Shown here in pieces: positions 34,319-44,700 of a stretch of 64,000 bases of DNA. Where the stretch lies: contig JALOBX010000002.1 of assembly GCA_023228065.1 (NCBI GenBank), forward strand, positions 145,975-209,974, given 5' to 3'. The stretch is from Candidatus Pacearchaeota archaeon (GTDB lineage Archaea > Nanoarchaeota > Nanoarchaeia > Pacearchaeales > GW2011-AR1). Position 1 is the stretch's first letter. Every line of letters begins with the position of its first letter. The position numbers and the translations under genes are program-made. The notes beneath the pieces were generated by a model that ran no database searches, was not told where the DNA came from, and was given only the letters and a program-made list of their open reading frames with translations.

Positions 34319-35277
34319 TATTTATCCTCTATCTTTTTTTCAATAGAATCATCTAAACTTATTGTAAACACAGAACCTAAATTCGTTGAAGGTCTTAAAG
34401 AATCACTTGAATCTTGAAACAATTCAGGATCTTTAACTTGATCTAATTTTGCAATTATTTCTCCTCCAAGAGATTTATAAGATTCTAAACGCTCAATCGT
34501 CAAAGATTCCCAAATAGGTCTTTTCATATTTACATTTCCCAACCCATCTTTTTCAAATCCAGATAACATTTTAACATTCATCATGTTTTCTTTCTTTATT
34601 GTTGACCCATCTGAAATCAATTCATTAACTTTTTCTGAACTTTTTTTCTTGTCATCTACTGTTTTATATGTTCCTTTTTTACTCAAAGAAATCCTAGATT
34701 TACCGTTTATTCTAAATCTTTTATCTGGTATTATTTTTTCTGAGAATCTCTTTATATTCTCATCAGAGATAGTACATCCTGTTTCTTTTCTATTATTTCT
34801 GTTCATAATTTCTTTAGCAGAATCTACGACATCACTTGTTTTAACTGTAGTTTCAGAATCTTCAGCAGACAAAGAGTCTTGTGTATAAATAACATTATCA
34901 GATCTAACTGCTTTTGATAATTTTCTAGTTTTCATTTTTATTGAAAATCCTAAAGATTTGTTAATACAGTCTAATTGCGCTATCACTTCTGTTGAATTTT
35001 CTCTCAAAAATTCTTCATTAATACCTGCTTTTTTCATAATGACTCTTGTGCTAAGTTCATCATTAACCTTTTTATTTTCTATATAAGATTCCTCTTTCTT
35101 TATAACACTTTCAGAATTACTACCTGTTTTAATCCTATCTGGTGTTAAAATTATTTCTGCATTATTATCTGTAATTCCCATTGCCTTAAATAACTTATTT
35201 ATAGTAGTTTTATCAAAAACTTCTACCGAAAGATCTTCGTCTTCGTTTATAGATGAATCTATCTGAGAATAAAACAT
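34318..35277 (-). CDS. Hypothetical protein in the tail/baseplate region
   Basis: A protein of 319 residues, charged and Ser/Lys-rich, with few hydrophobic core stretches. It has VIAQLDCINKSLGF near residue 100 and a related EIIAKLDQVKDPELF near 285. No signal peptide, membrane segment or family motif. AAGGAG precedes ATG 35277. It overlaps the next gene by one base. It is probably a virion or assembly protein by context only. Confidence 0.5.
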   Translation of the reverse strand: MFYSQIDSSINEDEDLSVEVFDKTTINKLFKAMGITDNNAEIILTPDRIKTGSNSESVIKKEESYIENKKVNDELSTRVIMKKAGINEEFLRENSTEVIAQLDCINKSLGFSIKMKTRKLSKAVRSDNVIYTQDSLSAEDSETTVKTSDVVDSAKEIMNRNNRKETGCTISDENIKRFSEKIIPDKRFRINGKSRISLSKKGTYKTVDDKKKSSEKVNELISDGSTIKKENMMNVKMLSGFEKDGLGNVNMKRPIWESLTIERLESYKSLGGEIIAKLDQVKDPELFQDSSDSLRPSTNLGSVFTISLDDSIEKKIEDK

Positions 35278-35286
35278 TAATTCTCC

Positions 35287-37068
35287 TTAAAATATATCAT
35301 AAATGTTTTCTACATTTTCTTCTAAATGATCCAAAACATATACGTCTTTATTAAACCACGCTTCACATCTTATTATACCCTTAAGAATATTTGAAGATTT
35401 GTTGTTGCTCATAGGTAAATATTCACCTGATCTTTCAGAACTCCCAGAATCATTATTAAATATAGTATTTGTTACATTCATATAAAAATTTCTCATAATA
35501 TTCAACGTTTTTTCAACACCTTCTATATTTCCAGTTTCAGGATCACTTATCTTTGATAATAAATCAAGTAGATAAGTTTGGTTATGATTAAATGAATTTT
35601 CTCCAAATAAACTAAAAATAGTTTGAAAAAAAGAATTAACATTTACAATCCACGGAGAATCGTGACCATATTTTTCTCTCGCATGTTCTGCAAATATTTT
35701 AGTAAAAGAATTAGTGTTTGAATCTATATATCCTGATGTTTTTTTTATTTTTATGTCTTTTTCAAATCCCATATCTATATGAGGATTCTGATAACCTTCT
35801 TGAATTGATGTAATTGGCATAGAATTAGCAAACTTATAATATTCTTCAAATTTAGTTAAATCTTTTTGCATAATTTCTATAAATCCATTTATAAATTTAA
35901 AAATTGGATCTTCTATAACTAACTTAACCCCATATTGATATATACCATTTTTATGATTTTTCATTTCTTTATCTTGTACTTTAAAAATACGAAACCTAGT
36001 ATCAGATAAAAAACCAACATTAGGATTATCTGCTTGATAAATACAACCAAATACTGAATGAACAATCTTTACTTTATTTGTTGTATTATCAGAAGCAGTT
36101 ATTATTAACGATAAAGGTGATTCGCTCGTATTTTTACTATTCCAATTTTCTAAATAAGGAGTATCACACTTGTTTAAAGAGTTTTTAACTTCAATTCTTC
36201 TTCTAAGAATCTCTATATAATAAATTTTTGTATTCTCTATTAAAGGTTTTAAAGTACTACCAGAAATTTCAAATAATTTGGGATATGCAGAGTTTTTTTG
36301 TAAAATCTGCTGCATATCTAATATAAAATCAAAAAGTATAAGTTCATTTACGTTTTTCGTTAAAGATATATCAGATGGAACAAAATCAGATTTCCATTTG
36401 TTTTTATATTTTTCTATAACTTCTGTATTGAAAGAACTAAAAAAATTTGTTTCCAAATTAATAAAATCTTTTGTTAAATTCATTGTATCTAAACTTTTTT
36501 CAACTTTTCTATAATCTTCAACACGACTATCAACTGGAGTTCCTTTGACGAGAACATCAAAAAAATAAATACTAGAATGAGATATAGGATTGTTAGAATC
36601 AAAAGCAAACCCAAATTCTTCTGTCATTGCCTTTAAATCAAATCTAACTACATAAAACAATGTAACATTCTGCTTTATACTAGGAACATCAAATTCTTTC
36701 AAGAAAGAAGTTCTATATATATTTTTGCCATCTTTTCTGTCTAAAACAAAATTTAATATATTTGAATTAATATCCAAACTTATAATTTTAATATTTGAAT
36801 TTTCTTTTTCTAATTTAAGAATCGCACTAGGATCTTTTTTAAAAATATCCATCCCATCTGTATATTGATTGAACAATACCAATTTCAAATATTTAAATAT
36901 CTTTTCATTACCAATAAAATTTGCAATTGTATTAGTTGTAAACTGTTCTTCTATTGAAATAAGATATTGAATCTTTGATGTCACACCATCACTATATATC
37001 GATACTCTATCAATAGAGACTGATGGGAAAAATGAATCTATAATTTGTTGCTGTGTCATTTTTTCCAT
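35287..37068 (-). CDS. Large hypothetical virion-region protein
   Basis: A protein of 593 residues from ATG 37068, which shares its A with the stop of the upstream gene (TAATG) and has GGAG about 10 nt upstream. ATG at 37059 (MTQQQIIDSFF) is another possible start. The sequence is mixed alpha/beta with VSIYSDGVTSKIQYLISIEE near the start and FDVLVKGTPVDSRVEDYRKV near 185. No recognised domain. The uninterrupted series of long genes from 30496 to 55344 suggests tail or baseplate parts. Confidence 0.55.
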   Translation of the reverse strand: MEKMTQQQIIDSFFPSVSIDRVSIYSDGVTSKIQYLISIEEQFTTNTIANFIGNEKIFKYLKLVLFNQYTDGMDIFKKDPSAILKLEKENSNIKIISLDINSNILNFVLDRKDGKNIYRTSFLKEFDVPSIKQNVTLFYVVRFDLKAMTEEFGFAFDSNNPISHSSIYFFDVLVKGTPVDSRVEDYRKVEKSLDTMNLTKDFINLETNFFSSFNTEVIEKYKNKWKSDFVPSDISLTKNVNELILFDFILDMQQILQKNSAYPKLFEISGSTLKPLIENTKIYYIEILRRRIEVKNSLNKCDTPYLENWNSKNTSESPLSLIITASDNTTNKVKIVHSVFGCIYQADNPNVGFLSDTRFRIFKVQDKEMKNHKNGIYQYGVKLVIEDPIFKFINGFIEIMQKDLTKFEEYYKFANSMPITSIQEGYQNPHIDMGFEKDIKIKKTSGYIDSNTNSFTKIFAEHAREKYGHDSPWIVNVNSFFQTIFSLFGENSFNHNQTYLLDLLSKISDPETGNIEGVEKTLNIMRNFYMNVTNTIFNNDSGSSERSGEYLPMSNNKSSNILKGIIRCEAWFNKDVYVLDHLEENVENIYDIF

Positions 37069-38018
37069 TAACAAACATCTCCAAATGTTTTATCACTTTG
37101 AACAACTTTATATTTGTTATTTTGTTGTTCTTTGATAGTTGATAATAAAATATCCGAATCAACTTCTCTATCTACATACAAATCAAAATAATAATCTATG
37201 TTTTCTTCATCTAAATTTTCTTTAATAATAAAACTATTTTCTGTATCCTTCTTAAAATATAAAGGAATTAATTCTTCTTTCTCTACATTATTAACTACTG
37301 TTAATTCTTTCCTAAAAACTTCTATATCAAAATTATCACTATCAAATGAAACATTTTTTTCTTGTATATCTAAAAGAATAAAATCACTTTCTATTTCTAA
37401 AAATGTTCCATCCTTATATGTCTTTGATCTTGCTGATGAATCATTTGATTCTACATCTAAATCATCAGTCCATATTTCTTTTTCAGATCTTTCTTTTATA
37501 GATCCATATCCTTCTTTAACATACGTTCTATAAATTATATCTTCCATTGTTATCTGAGGTTTCTTTAAACAGAAATTTGTATATTGAGAAGATGTTTGAA
37601 CTGAACTTATTTTTCCCTTCCTTGCCAAAACTCTCCATGCAGGATAATACACATTTCCTAAATCTGAACTTCCTAGTGGTTTAGAAAGGAAATCCGTCAT
37701 TTCTACAGGTATTCTCTTAACTACATCATTCAATGTGCTATTACTACTAAGCATTTGTTGTGTAGCTTTTCTTATTCTATCTTCAGAACTTTCAAAATCA
37801 TATAAAGATTTTATTCTTATAGTTTCATCAAAAATTCTATCTTCGATATCATTCTGAAGTTCTACAGAAGAACCAGACAAATATCTAATGTCATAAATTA
37901 TATCATCATCAAAAAAACTATAATATGACGGTTTAAACAACCCTTGAGAAATAAGATGCTTACCATAAGGTGTTAATTGAAAATCAATAACTTCTTCTTT
38001 ATTATCAAACAAAGGCAT
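37068..38018 (-). CDS. Virion protein with FQLTPYGK-type N-terminus
   Basis: A protein of 316 residues. It begins MPLFDNKEEVIDFQLTPYGK, then HLISQGLFKPSYYSFFDDDI. This start recurs in virion proteins of large T4-like phages and loosely parallels the protein at 30496-31401. A helical middle follows (RIRKATQQMLSSN), then PVEMTDFLSKPLGSSDLGNV and an acidic C-terminal half. AGAGGAAT lies before ATG 38018. No enzymatic motif; structural role inferred. Confidence 0.6.
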   Translation of the reverse strand: MPLFDNKEEVIDFQLTPYGKHLISQGLFKPSYYSFFDDDIIYDIRYLSGSSVELQNDIEDRIFDETIRIKSLYDFESSEDRIRKATQQMLSSNSTLNDVVKRIPVEMTDFLSKPLGSSDLGNVYYPAWRVLARKGKISSVQTSSQYTNFCLKKPQITMEDIIYRTYVKEGYGSIKERSEKEIWTDDLDVESNDSSARSKTYKDGTFLEIESDFILLDIQEKNVSFDSDNFDIEVFRKELTVVNNVEKEELIPLYFKKDTENSFIIKENLDEENIDYYFDLYVDREVDSDILLSTIKEQQNNKYKVVQSDKTFGDVC

Positions 38019-38021
38019 ACA

Positions 38022-41000
38022 TTATTCCTCTTCTATATCAAAATCATATTCTTTATTCATATATACCTTCTGATTTTCATCTGGTTTTTTATCAATTATC
38101 AATTGCCCATCAATTTTTACTGATTCAACTAAAGAACAAAAATCATAAGGCCAATTATAATTATATTCCAATGTTGAAAAATCTTGCATATTTTTAAATT
38201 TAAATTTAAAACGATTATCATCAAAAGAATCTGCTGTAACTTCATAATAACTCTTCAAAGCTTTTTGCTTTACTTTAAAGATTAACCATCTTAAATCTTT
38301 AGGTAATTTCTTACCATGAAAAAACTCTTTTTTAGACAAAGGATGAGTTATAACATACTCATCTTTTTGTGCAACTTTTGCAATATTAGGCATTTGTCCT
38401 TGCCAAATATTTTTCAAATCATTTTTACTAAAAACATGATGAAAATCAAAAACATACATAACAAAAGGAACAATATCATGATATCTAATAAAATCTAATT
38501 CAGGAGGGAAATTGAATAAACTCATTTTAGAAATTAAAGCAGATATAGATGTTGAAATATTTGTTTCACTTTTTGCTTTATTAAATTCTTCTTTATCTAT
38601 TTTAATAAAATGTTTCCCTACAATCTCTGTTGTTTCTACATATCCAGGTTCATTAAATGAATAATCTAAAAATGGTACTAAAACAACCGCTTCCGACATT
38701 ATCGTGTTCTCTGCTAATTTACCTACTTGCTCTTGTTTCTTTTCAAACCCAACTAAATCAATTAAACTCTTATAAAGAATTTCATTCTCAGTTTTAATAT
38801 TTAAATCTTTTATAGATAAAAAGATACCTTCTTTATTATTAGGAATTTGTCCATATCCACCCCACATACCAACACCATTAACAACTTTAATAGTTTCCCC
38901 ATTAATATAAGCAGATTCAAACCCCTCATTGTCTTCATTGTTAAAATTTAAAACAGGACATTCTGCTTTCAAATAAATTGCCCATCTATCATTCTCGTTT
39001 GATGTTGTATCTTTTATAGCAACAGGACCACCATTATCATTGTATTCTACTTCTTTTTGTCTTACCAACCCCTTAAAATTAACAGAAGCCGATAAAGACA
39101 TTTTTTCTAAATATGCTAATGTGGTTAAATAATTGTTTGGATTCGGTGTAGCATCTGGATATGCTGAATAATAAGTTTTAAAATTAGTTTCTTGTTCTCT
39201 ATTCATTTCAACAAATTGTAATTCAGAAAATATTTCACTTAATGTATATTTTTTATTTTCTTTTGCTTGAAAAAAGAAAGCAATTTCAGAAGTACCATAA
39301 AAATATGGAGGACAATAAGGCGCATACATCGGGTCCGTATTGATTTGAACTGGTGAAGGACTACTAGAAGAATATGCAAATTTACAAGGAGGACCAAAAT
39401 AAGAACCAGATGTACCAGAAATATAATTTTGAATAAACATATCAAAACCGTTTGTTTTTTTCAAATCAACCAAAGAAATATAATAAGTCCCCGATTCACA
39501 TACCTGAAACTCATTTTGCTTCTTAGATAAAAATGTTGTATATCCTCTTTTTTCTAAAAAGAAATTAGCAGTCTCAGCTAAAAAGTTATTAATAGCCATC
39601 GTATAAAGTGGTAAATTATGCCCTGTCCAAGTAAAATATGGATATTTATTAACATATTGAGATGTATTATGATGAAGATTAGTAGGATTTAAATAAAGTA
39701 TTTGACTTTTTTCATCATCATTCTCATGCAAGGATGAATCATAACTATTCCCTTTCTTTATCATATAATTTTCTGGATTTATTAAAGCTTCAAAAGGAAA
39801 TCTATGATTTGATCCACTTTCAAGTATATAAATATAATTTTGATTCTGCACGTCTGCATCTACTAAATAACTTTCTGTCAAATAACTTTGCATAGAATTA
39901 CTATCGGATGGAACTTCTGATCCTGTATAAAACATCCAATCAACCGCAACCCCAGATTTAATAAAATTATAAAAAATTCCAGGAGCAAAAAATGGTTGCA
40001 ATAATGATTGTTTTGTTAATGCTCTGTCCGAAGTAGATGATTGCCATGATCCACTCCCTTCAACATATGGAAAATAAGAATCATAAAACAACTTAACTAA
40101 TTGAATACTTCTATCCATTGGATAAAATCCATTATATGGTAAAAGTTTTTTAATAGCACTAACCTTTAAAGAAAAAATCTTTTCGCCATACCCTTTATAA
40201 TCTTCTTCCACTTTACTTAAATTTTTAAATAAATCAGAATGAGCATATAAATCAAAAAAATCTTCATCATAATTTATATAATCATCTGAACTACAAGAAA
40301 CTCTCGAAATAAATCCTCCACCTTTCACTTCTAAAAATTTTTTGTTATTTGTTCTAAAATTTCCACCATTGTTAATAATATAATATTCCATATGATTTGA
40401 AATATTAAACTCTGGTATTATACCATAATTTTGACCTATTGGTTTTGTATCAGATGAATAATCTGAATAACTGTCATACCATTTTTTTTCACCAGAAATT
40501 AAATCTGTAAAATATGTTATTCCAAGATCCACCCATGAATATCCAGACATCTTATTTAAATTATGTGAATAACAATACAAAGGTCCAGCCATACAATCTA
40601 CTGAAGCAGCACCAATCACATCATACATATACCACGTATCGAATAAAAATCCTAAATCTCCACGAACAAATCCTAAATTATCATAGTCATATGTTGTATC
40701 CATAGAATTAAATGAATTATTAAAACCTCCCCACCCTGGCATCTGCCAAACATAACTTGCAGTAGCACATTCATCAATACAAGTTAATGAATCTTCTGGT
40801 CTCTTCCTTTCAACAAGTTCATCTCTCCAAATCGTTCTTAATAATGCAGAATTAATACTTTTTTCACCTGTTTCTGTTGTTTCCCCATAATATATTCTAT
40901 CTCTATTATACCAAGAACCTACATGTATATGTTTTGGATATATTGTTTCAATATAAGAAATATAATCAAATTCAAATTCATCTGTTTCGTCTTTTACTTT

Positions 41001-41738
41001 ATAATAAAAACTATCATACACTAAATCTTTATTTAGTTCTAATTGTAATGCCTCATTTATTTCTTCATTAGCAAATTTTTGTTCTTCGTTAAAATAAGAA
41101 TATAAAACACTGGCATTAAAATATTGTTCTGGATGCAAATCTTTTATCGGTATTTGTTTTACACCAGGAATAGAAGGATCTACTCTAACAATAAATCCTT
41201 GTTCTACAGGGTGATTCCACGATACTACTGGTTCTATATATGTTGAAGTAGAATCAAAAACACCTTTAATCCCAGAACTCTCATCTATTTTAATTCCATC
41301 ACGAATTGACATATAATTATATCGTCTATTCCATTTATTTTCATACATATCACCAACTCTAACCTGTTTCCACGATGGATATGTATAATGATTATGTGGT
41401 AATATAACACAAGTTGGATTGTTGTTTTGCATAACTAATTTTGGAATACCAACAGAATTTGTATTCCCTATTACAGAAACATAATCTAAATTTGGATAAT
41501 CCGTTTCATAAAAACTTATCCTTTCCCCCTCAAAGTCATCAAAAGAAGAATCATCAATTGAAGCAGTCATCCAAGCATATTGAATATCAGATCTAGGTAT
41601 TTGATGTTGAACAAAATAATTATCATAACAACTTTTTGTAGAAACAGATAAAGAACCAGAAGCAAACTTAATATATCTATTTCTATTTATTTTACTTGTT
41701 GGAACACTTTGAGTTATTACTGTTATAGTTATAGGCAT
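38022..41738 (-). CDS. Giant virion protein of unknown family (1238 aa)
   Basis: A protein of 1238 residues, rich in Tyr, Ser, Asn and Trp. It begins with a beta-rich part (RNRYIKFASGSLSVSTKSCY). Surface-type sequence dominates (SYSHRI-like aromatic clusters, many short SG and SS turns), and the end is acidic (YMNKEYDFDIEEE). There is no collagen, Ig or lectin motif that I can name. GAGGAAAT lies before ATG 41738. Size, composition and neighbours suggest a baseplate or tail-fibre component. Confidence 0.6.
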   Translation of the reverse strand: MPITITVITQSVPTSKINRNRYIKFASGSLSVSTKSCYDNYFVQHQIPRSDIQYAWMTASIDDSSFDDFEGERISFYETDYPNLDYVSVIGNTNSVGIPKLVMQNNNPTCVILPHNHYTYPSWKQVRVGDMYENKWNRRYNYMSIRDGIKIDESSGIKGVFDSTSTYIEPVVSWNHPVEQGFIVRVDPSIPGVKQIPIKDLHPEQYFNASVLYSYFNEEQKFANEEINEALQLELNKDLVYDSFYYKVKDETDEFEFDYISYIETIYPKHIHVGSWYNRDRIYYGETTETGEKSINSALLRTIWRDELVERKRPEDSLTCIDECATASYVWQMPGWGGFNNSFNSMDTTYDYDNLGFVRGDLGFLFDTWYMYDVIGAASVDCMAGPLYCYSHNLNKMSGYSWVDLGITYFTDLISGEKKWYDSYSDYSSDTKPIGQNYGIIPEFNISNHMEYYIINNGGNFRTNNKKFLEVKGGGFISRVSCSSDDYINYDEDFFDLYAHSDLFKNLSKVEEDYKGYGEKIFSLKVSAIKKLLPYNGFYPMDRSIQLVKLFYDSYFPYVEGSGSWQSSTSDRALTKQSLLQPFFAPGIFYNFIKSGVAVDWMFYTGSEVPSDSNSMQSYLTESYLVDADVQNQNYIYILESGSNHRFPFEALINPENYMIKKGNSYDSSLHENDDEKSQILYLNPTNLHHNTSQYVNKYPYFTWTGHNLPLYTMAINNFLAETANFFLEKRGYTTFLSKKQNEFQVCESGTYYISLVDLKKTNGFDMFIQNYISGTSGSYFGPPCKFAYSSSSPSPVQINTDPMYAPYCPPYFYGTSEIAFFFQAKENKKYTLSEIFSELQFVEMNREQETNFKTYYSAYPDATPNPNNYLTTLAYLEKMSLSASVNFKGLVRQKEVEYNDNGGPVAIKDTTSNENDRWAIYLKAECPVLNFNNEDNEGFESAYINGETIKVVNGVGMWGGYGQIPNNKEGIFLSIKDLNIKTENEILYKSLIDLVGFEKKQEQVGKLAENTIMSEAVVLVPFLDYSFNEPGYVETTEIVGKHFIKIDKEEFNKAKSETNISTSISALISKMSLFNFPPELDFIRYHDIVPFVMYVFDFHHVFSKNDLKNIWQGQMPNIAKVAQKDEYVITHPLSKKEFFHGKKLPKDLRWLIFKVKQKALKSYYEVTADSFDDNRFKFKFKNMQDFSTLEYNYNWPYDFCSLVESVKIDGQLIIDKKPDENQKVYMNKEYDFDIEEE

Positions 41739-41775
41739 TATTTCCTCATACTTTTACATTATATAATATATATCA

Positions 41776-44700
41776 TCAACTTAAAAAATATCCATCAGAT
41801 CCACAAGGTTTAGATAAATCTTTATCTAAAGCATCAATAACTTTCATATTTCTCCAAGGCATAGCGTTATACGGAGAATATTCTAAATAATTTAAATCCA
41901 AACTTCTTTCGGGAATTGTATATATATCGCCTGGAGCTGAAAATCTATTGAAAATTATGGATCTTTTATTTGGCATATACTCAGGATTAACAGATTGTAA
42001 ATATGATTTTAAAGACACACAAGTCCCCGTTAATGAAGATAAATTTGTATGTATTATATCAAAATATATTGAAGAAAACGCATTCAATACATTTTCTGTT
42101 GATATCCCATATATATCACATACTGCATTTGTTATATCTTTAAACCAAAGATTATGTTCTTTTACACCACAAGTTTGCAAAATTTCATAATTATTTTCAT
42201 AATTTCCAACAAAAGAAGAAGTTGTTGTTAAAATATTTTCAATATTCACAAATCTTTTTATCATGTCTCCTCGATAATATCGATCTGCTGGTCTGTGAAT
42301 ATTGTCATCACTAACATCTTGTATGATATAATCATTTCCAGATTTATAATAATGAAACATTTCTTCTCTTGATAATGCATCATCTGTACCAACATTTACA
42401 TGAAGATGTTTGTGTCTGAATCCACCAACATGTTGATTTGTAAAAGTTCCTTGAAGAGGAATTTCATTATCAACATAACTATCATTTGTTTCAAGAATAA
42501 TATAATCTGGATCTTGAGTTTTGTCAGTAGATCCATTATTGTAAAGAAAAGTCAATGGGAACATAAAATCATGTTTCAAAGTATCCTCATAAGAATCACC
42601 AGATAATACAGTATTATTATCTTCTCCGGTTAATTTTATTGTTCCTTTAAGACTTTCTCTTTCATTTAAATCATCACAATAAGCTTCTTTAGAAAAATCA
42701 AGATTTGTTTGATATTTGTTATTTCTAACACCACCAACACATAAATTTCTGATAAAATTAGATTTTTTATTTAAATAAGTTGGATTCTTACCACCATGAA
42801 GAATTTTTGAAACTTCAGTTTTTAAATCATAAATTTTTGACAATCTTCTTGTAGCATATGTTGAACCTGCTACATTCCTTGTTATGATTGTACGATAATC
42901 ATCTCTAACTGTTCCATCTTCACTTCTTTCTTTCCACCAAAAACAATTATCTGTTTCCAATCCACTCACAGGAGCATGACCAGTTTTCCAATTATATAAT
43001 AATTCTGCTATACCTCTTATATTGTTTTGAATAATACCACTTTTAAACTCTATTGTTGGAAATTTATTCCAATACTTATTTCTCTCTAAAACATGACTTT
43101 CAACAATATTTTTTATTCCATCTGCAAAATCAGAAGAAGCAGGAATTAACTGTTGAAGCATTATATCTAATGAAGTATCTATCCATTTATAAAATTCAAC
43201 AAATTTTTCAAAACTTGGAATATTCTTAATTCTCTTTTTGAAAAAAACTCTTCTTAAAAATTCTAAATCTTTATAATTCATTCTATATCTATTCACAGGA
43301 CTACCAACAATATTATCAAATTCGGATAATGTCGCAAACATATTCAACATTTCTTCAGAAATATTCTGATACATATTCTTTTCAAACATATAGAAATAAC
43401 TTATTGGTTGAGCATCTCTCTTAAAATAATAATCATCCTTTTCAAGTATTTTAACAGAATTTGATTTAAAAACAGTATCAGGAACTTCTTGTTTTGCAGT
43501 ATGTATATACTCTATATTTACAACCTGATCATCATCTTCAGGAAAGAATTCACCATATCCAGGAACACTCCATTGATAATTAAATGCAGATTGATTTATT
43601 GGTGTCGTCTGATCTAAATTAATTGTTCCAGACGACACATCTAATACATCAAATACCCCCAAACTATCAGAAGTTGTAATAGTCTGAAAATCCCAAAATA
43701 ATGCTAAACTTTCTTCTTCTGGGAGAAACTGCTTTCCTGTTGTTATTCTATTAAAATATGGAAAACGAGTTGGATATTTTACACCATAATTATAAGGATC
43801 TCTTGAATGAGCTTTCATTGTATCTAAAGATAAATCACTTTTATAAATTCTTAAAGAACCTACTTTTACATCACTATAAACTAATGCTGTTCCAGTAACA
43901 TTAGTTCTACATGCTCCAATGTATGGTATAAAAGGAATAGAATCAAATGAACCTGTTATTGACTTATCCAAAGAAGATGATACCTCAAAACTATTTATCG
44001 TCTCATCTCCCAACGTATTAACACCACAAAAAACAATCTTATAGTTTGGTTCTGAAGATGCTCTATCATATAATTCTGGGGTTTCTCTTAACAACTTCGC
44101 TGATAAGATCCACCTTTCATTATCATATAAGTTATGATAATAAGAACTTGTTAAATTAAATCCATAACCACCAAAATCAGAAGATGTCAAAATAAATTGA
44201 GCACTGCTTCCTTCTTCTTCTTCACGAACTGTATAAATATTCCATTTATTTTCTTCTACAGCAAAAGTTCCACTCTTAAAAAAAATACCACCAATCGACG
44301 ATGTTATAGAAGTGTAATTCCTAAATAAAGTTGAAGTTATATTAAATTTCTTAGGAAATATAACATCTACTTCATAAACTAAATCATCATATTTACTTGC
44401 TAAACAATATCCAAATGTTCCAGAACTATAAACCACTCCTTCTTTTCTATCTATATCATTAAAATCAATATATTTTTTTCTTCTTGACGTATATGAATAT
44501 TTATCTTCAAATGTGAATACATTATCATTTGAATAAACATTCAATTTTATTAATTCATCATCTATACCAAAACAACGAATTAAGTTCCTAAATGAATCTT
44601 CTGTACCTTTCTTCTTATAAATATTTGAAAGATTATTATATATGTTTTGATATATATAATTTTTAACATTACTTATGTTTTCTTGAAGAGAATTATTATC

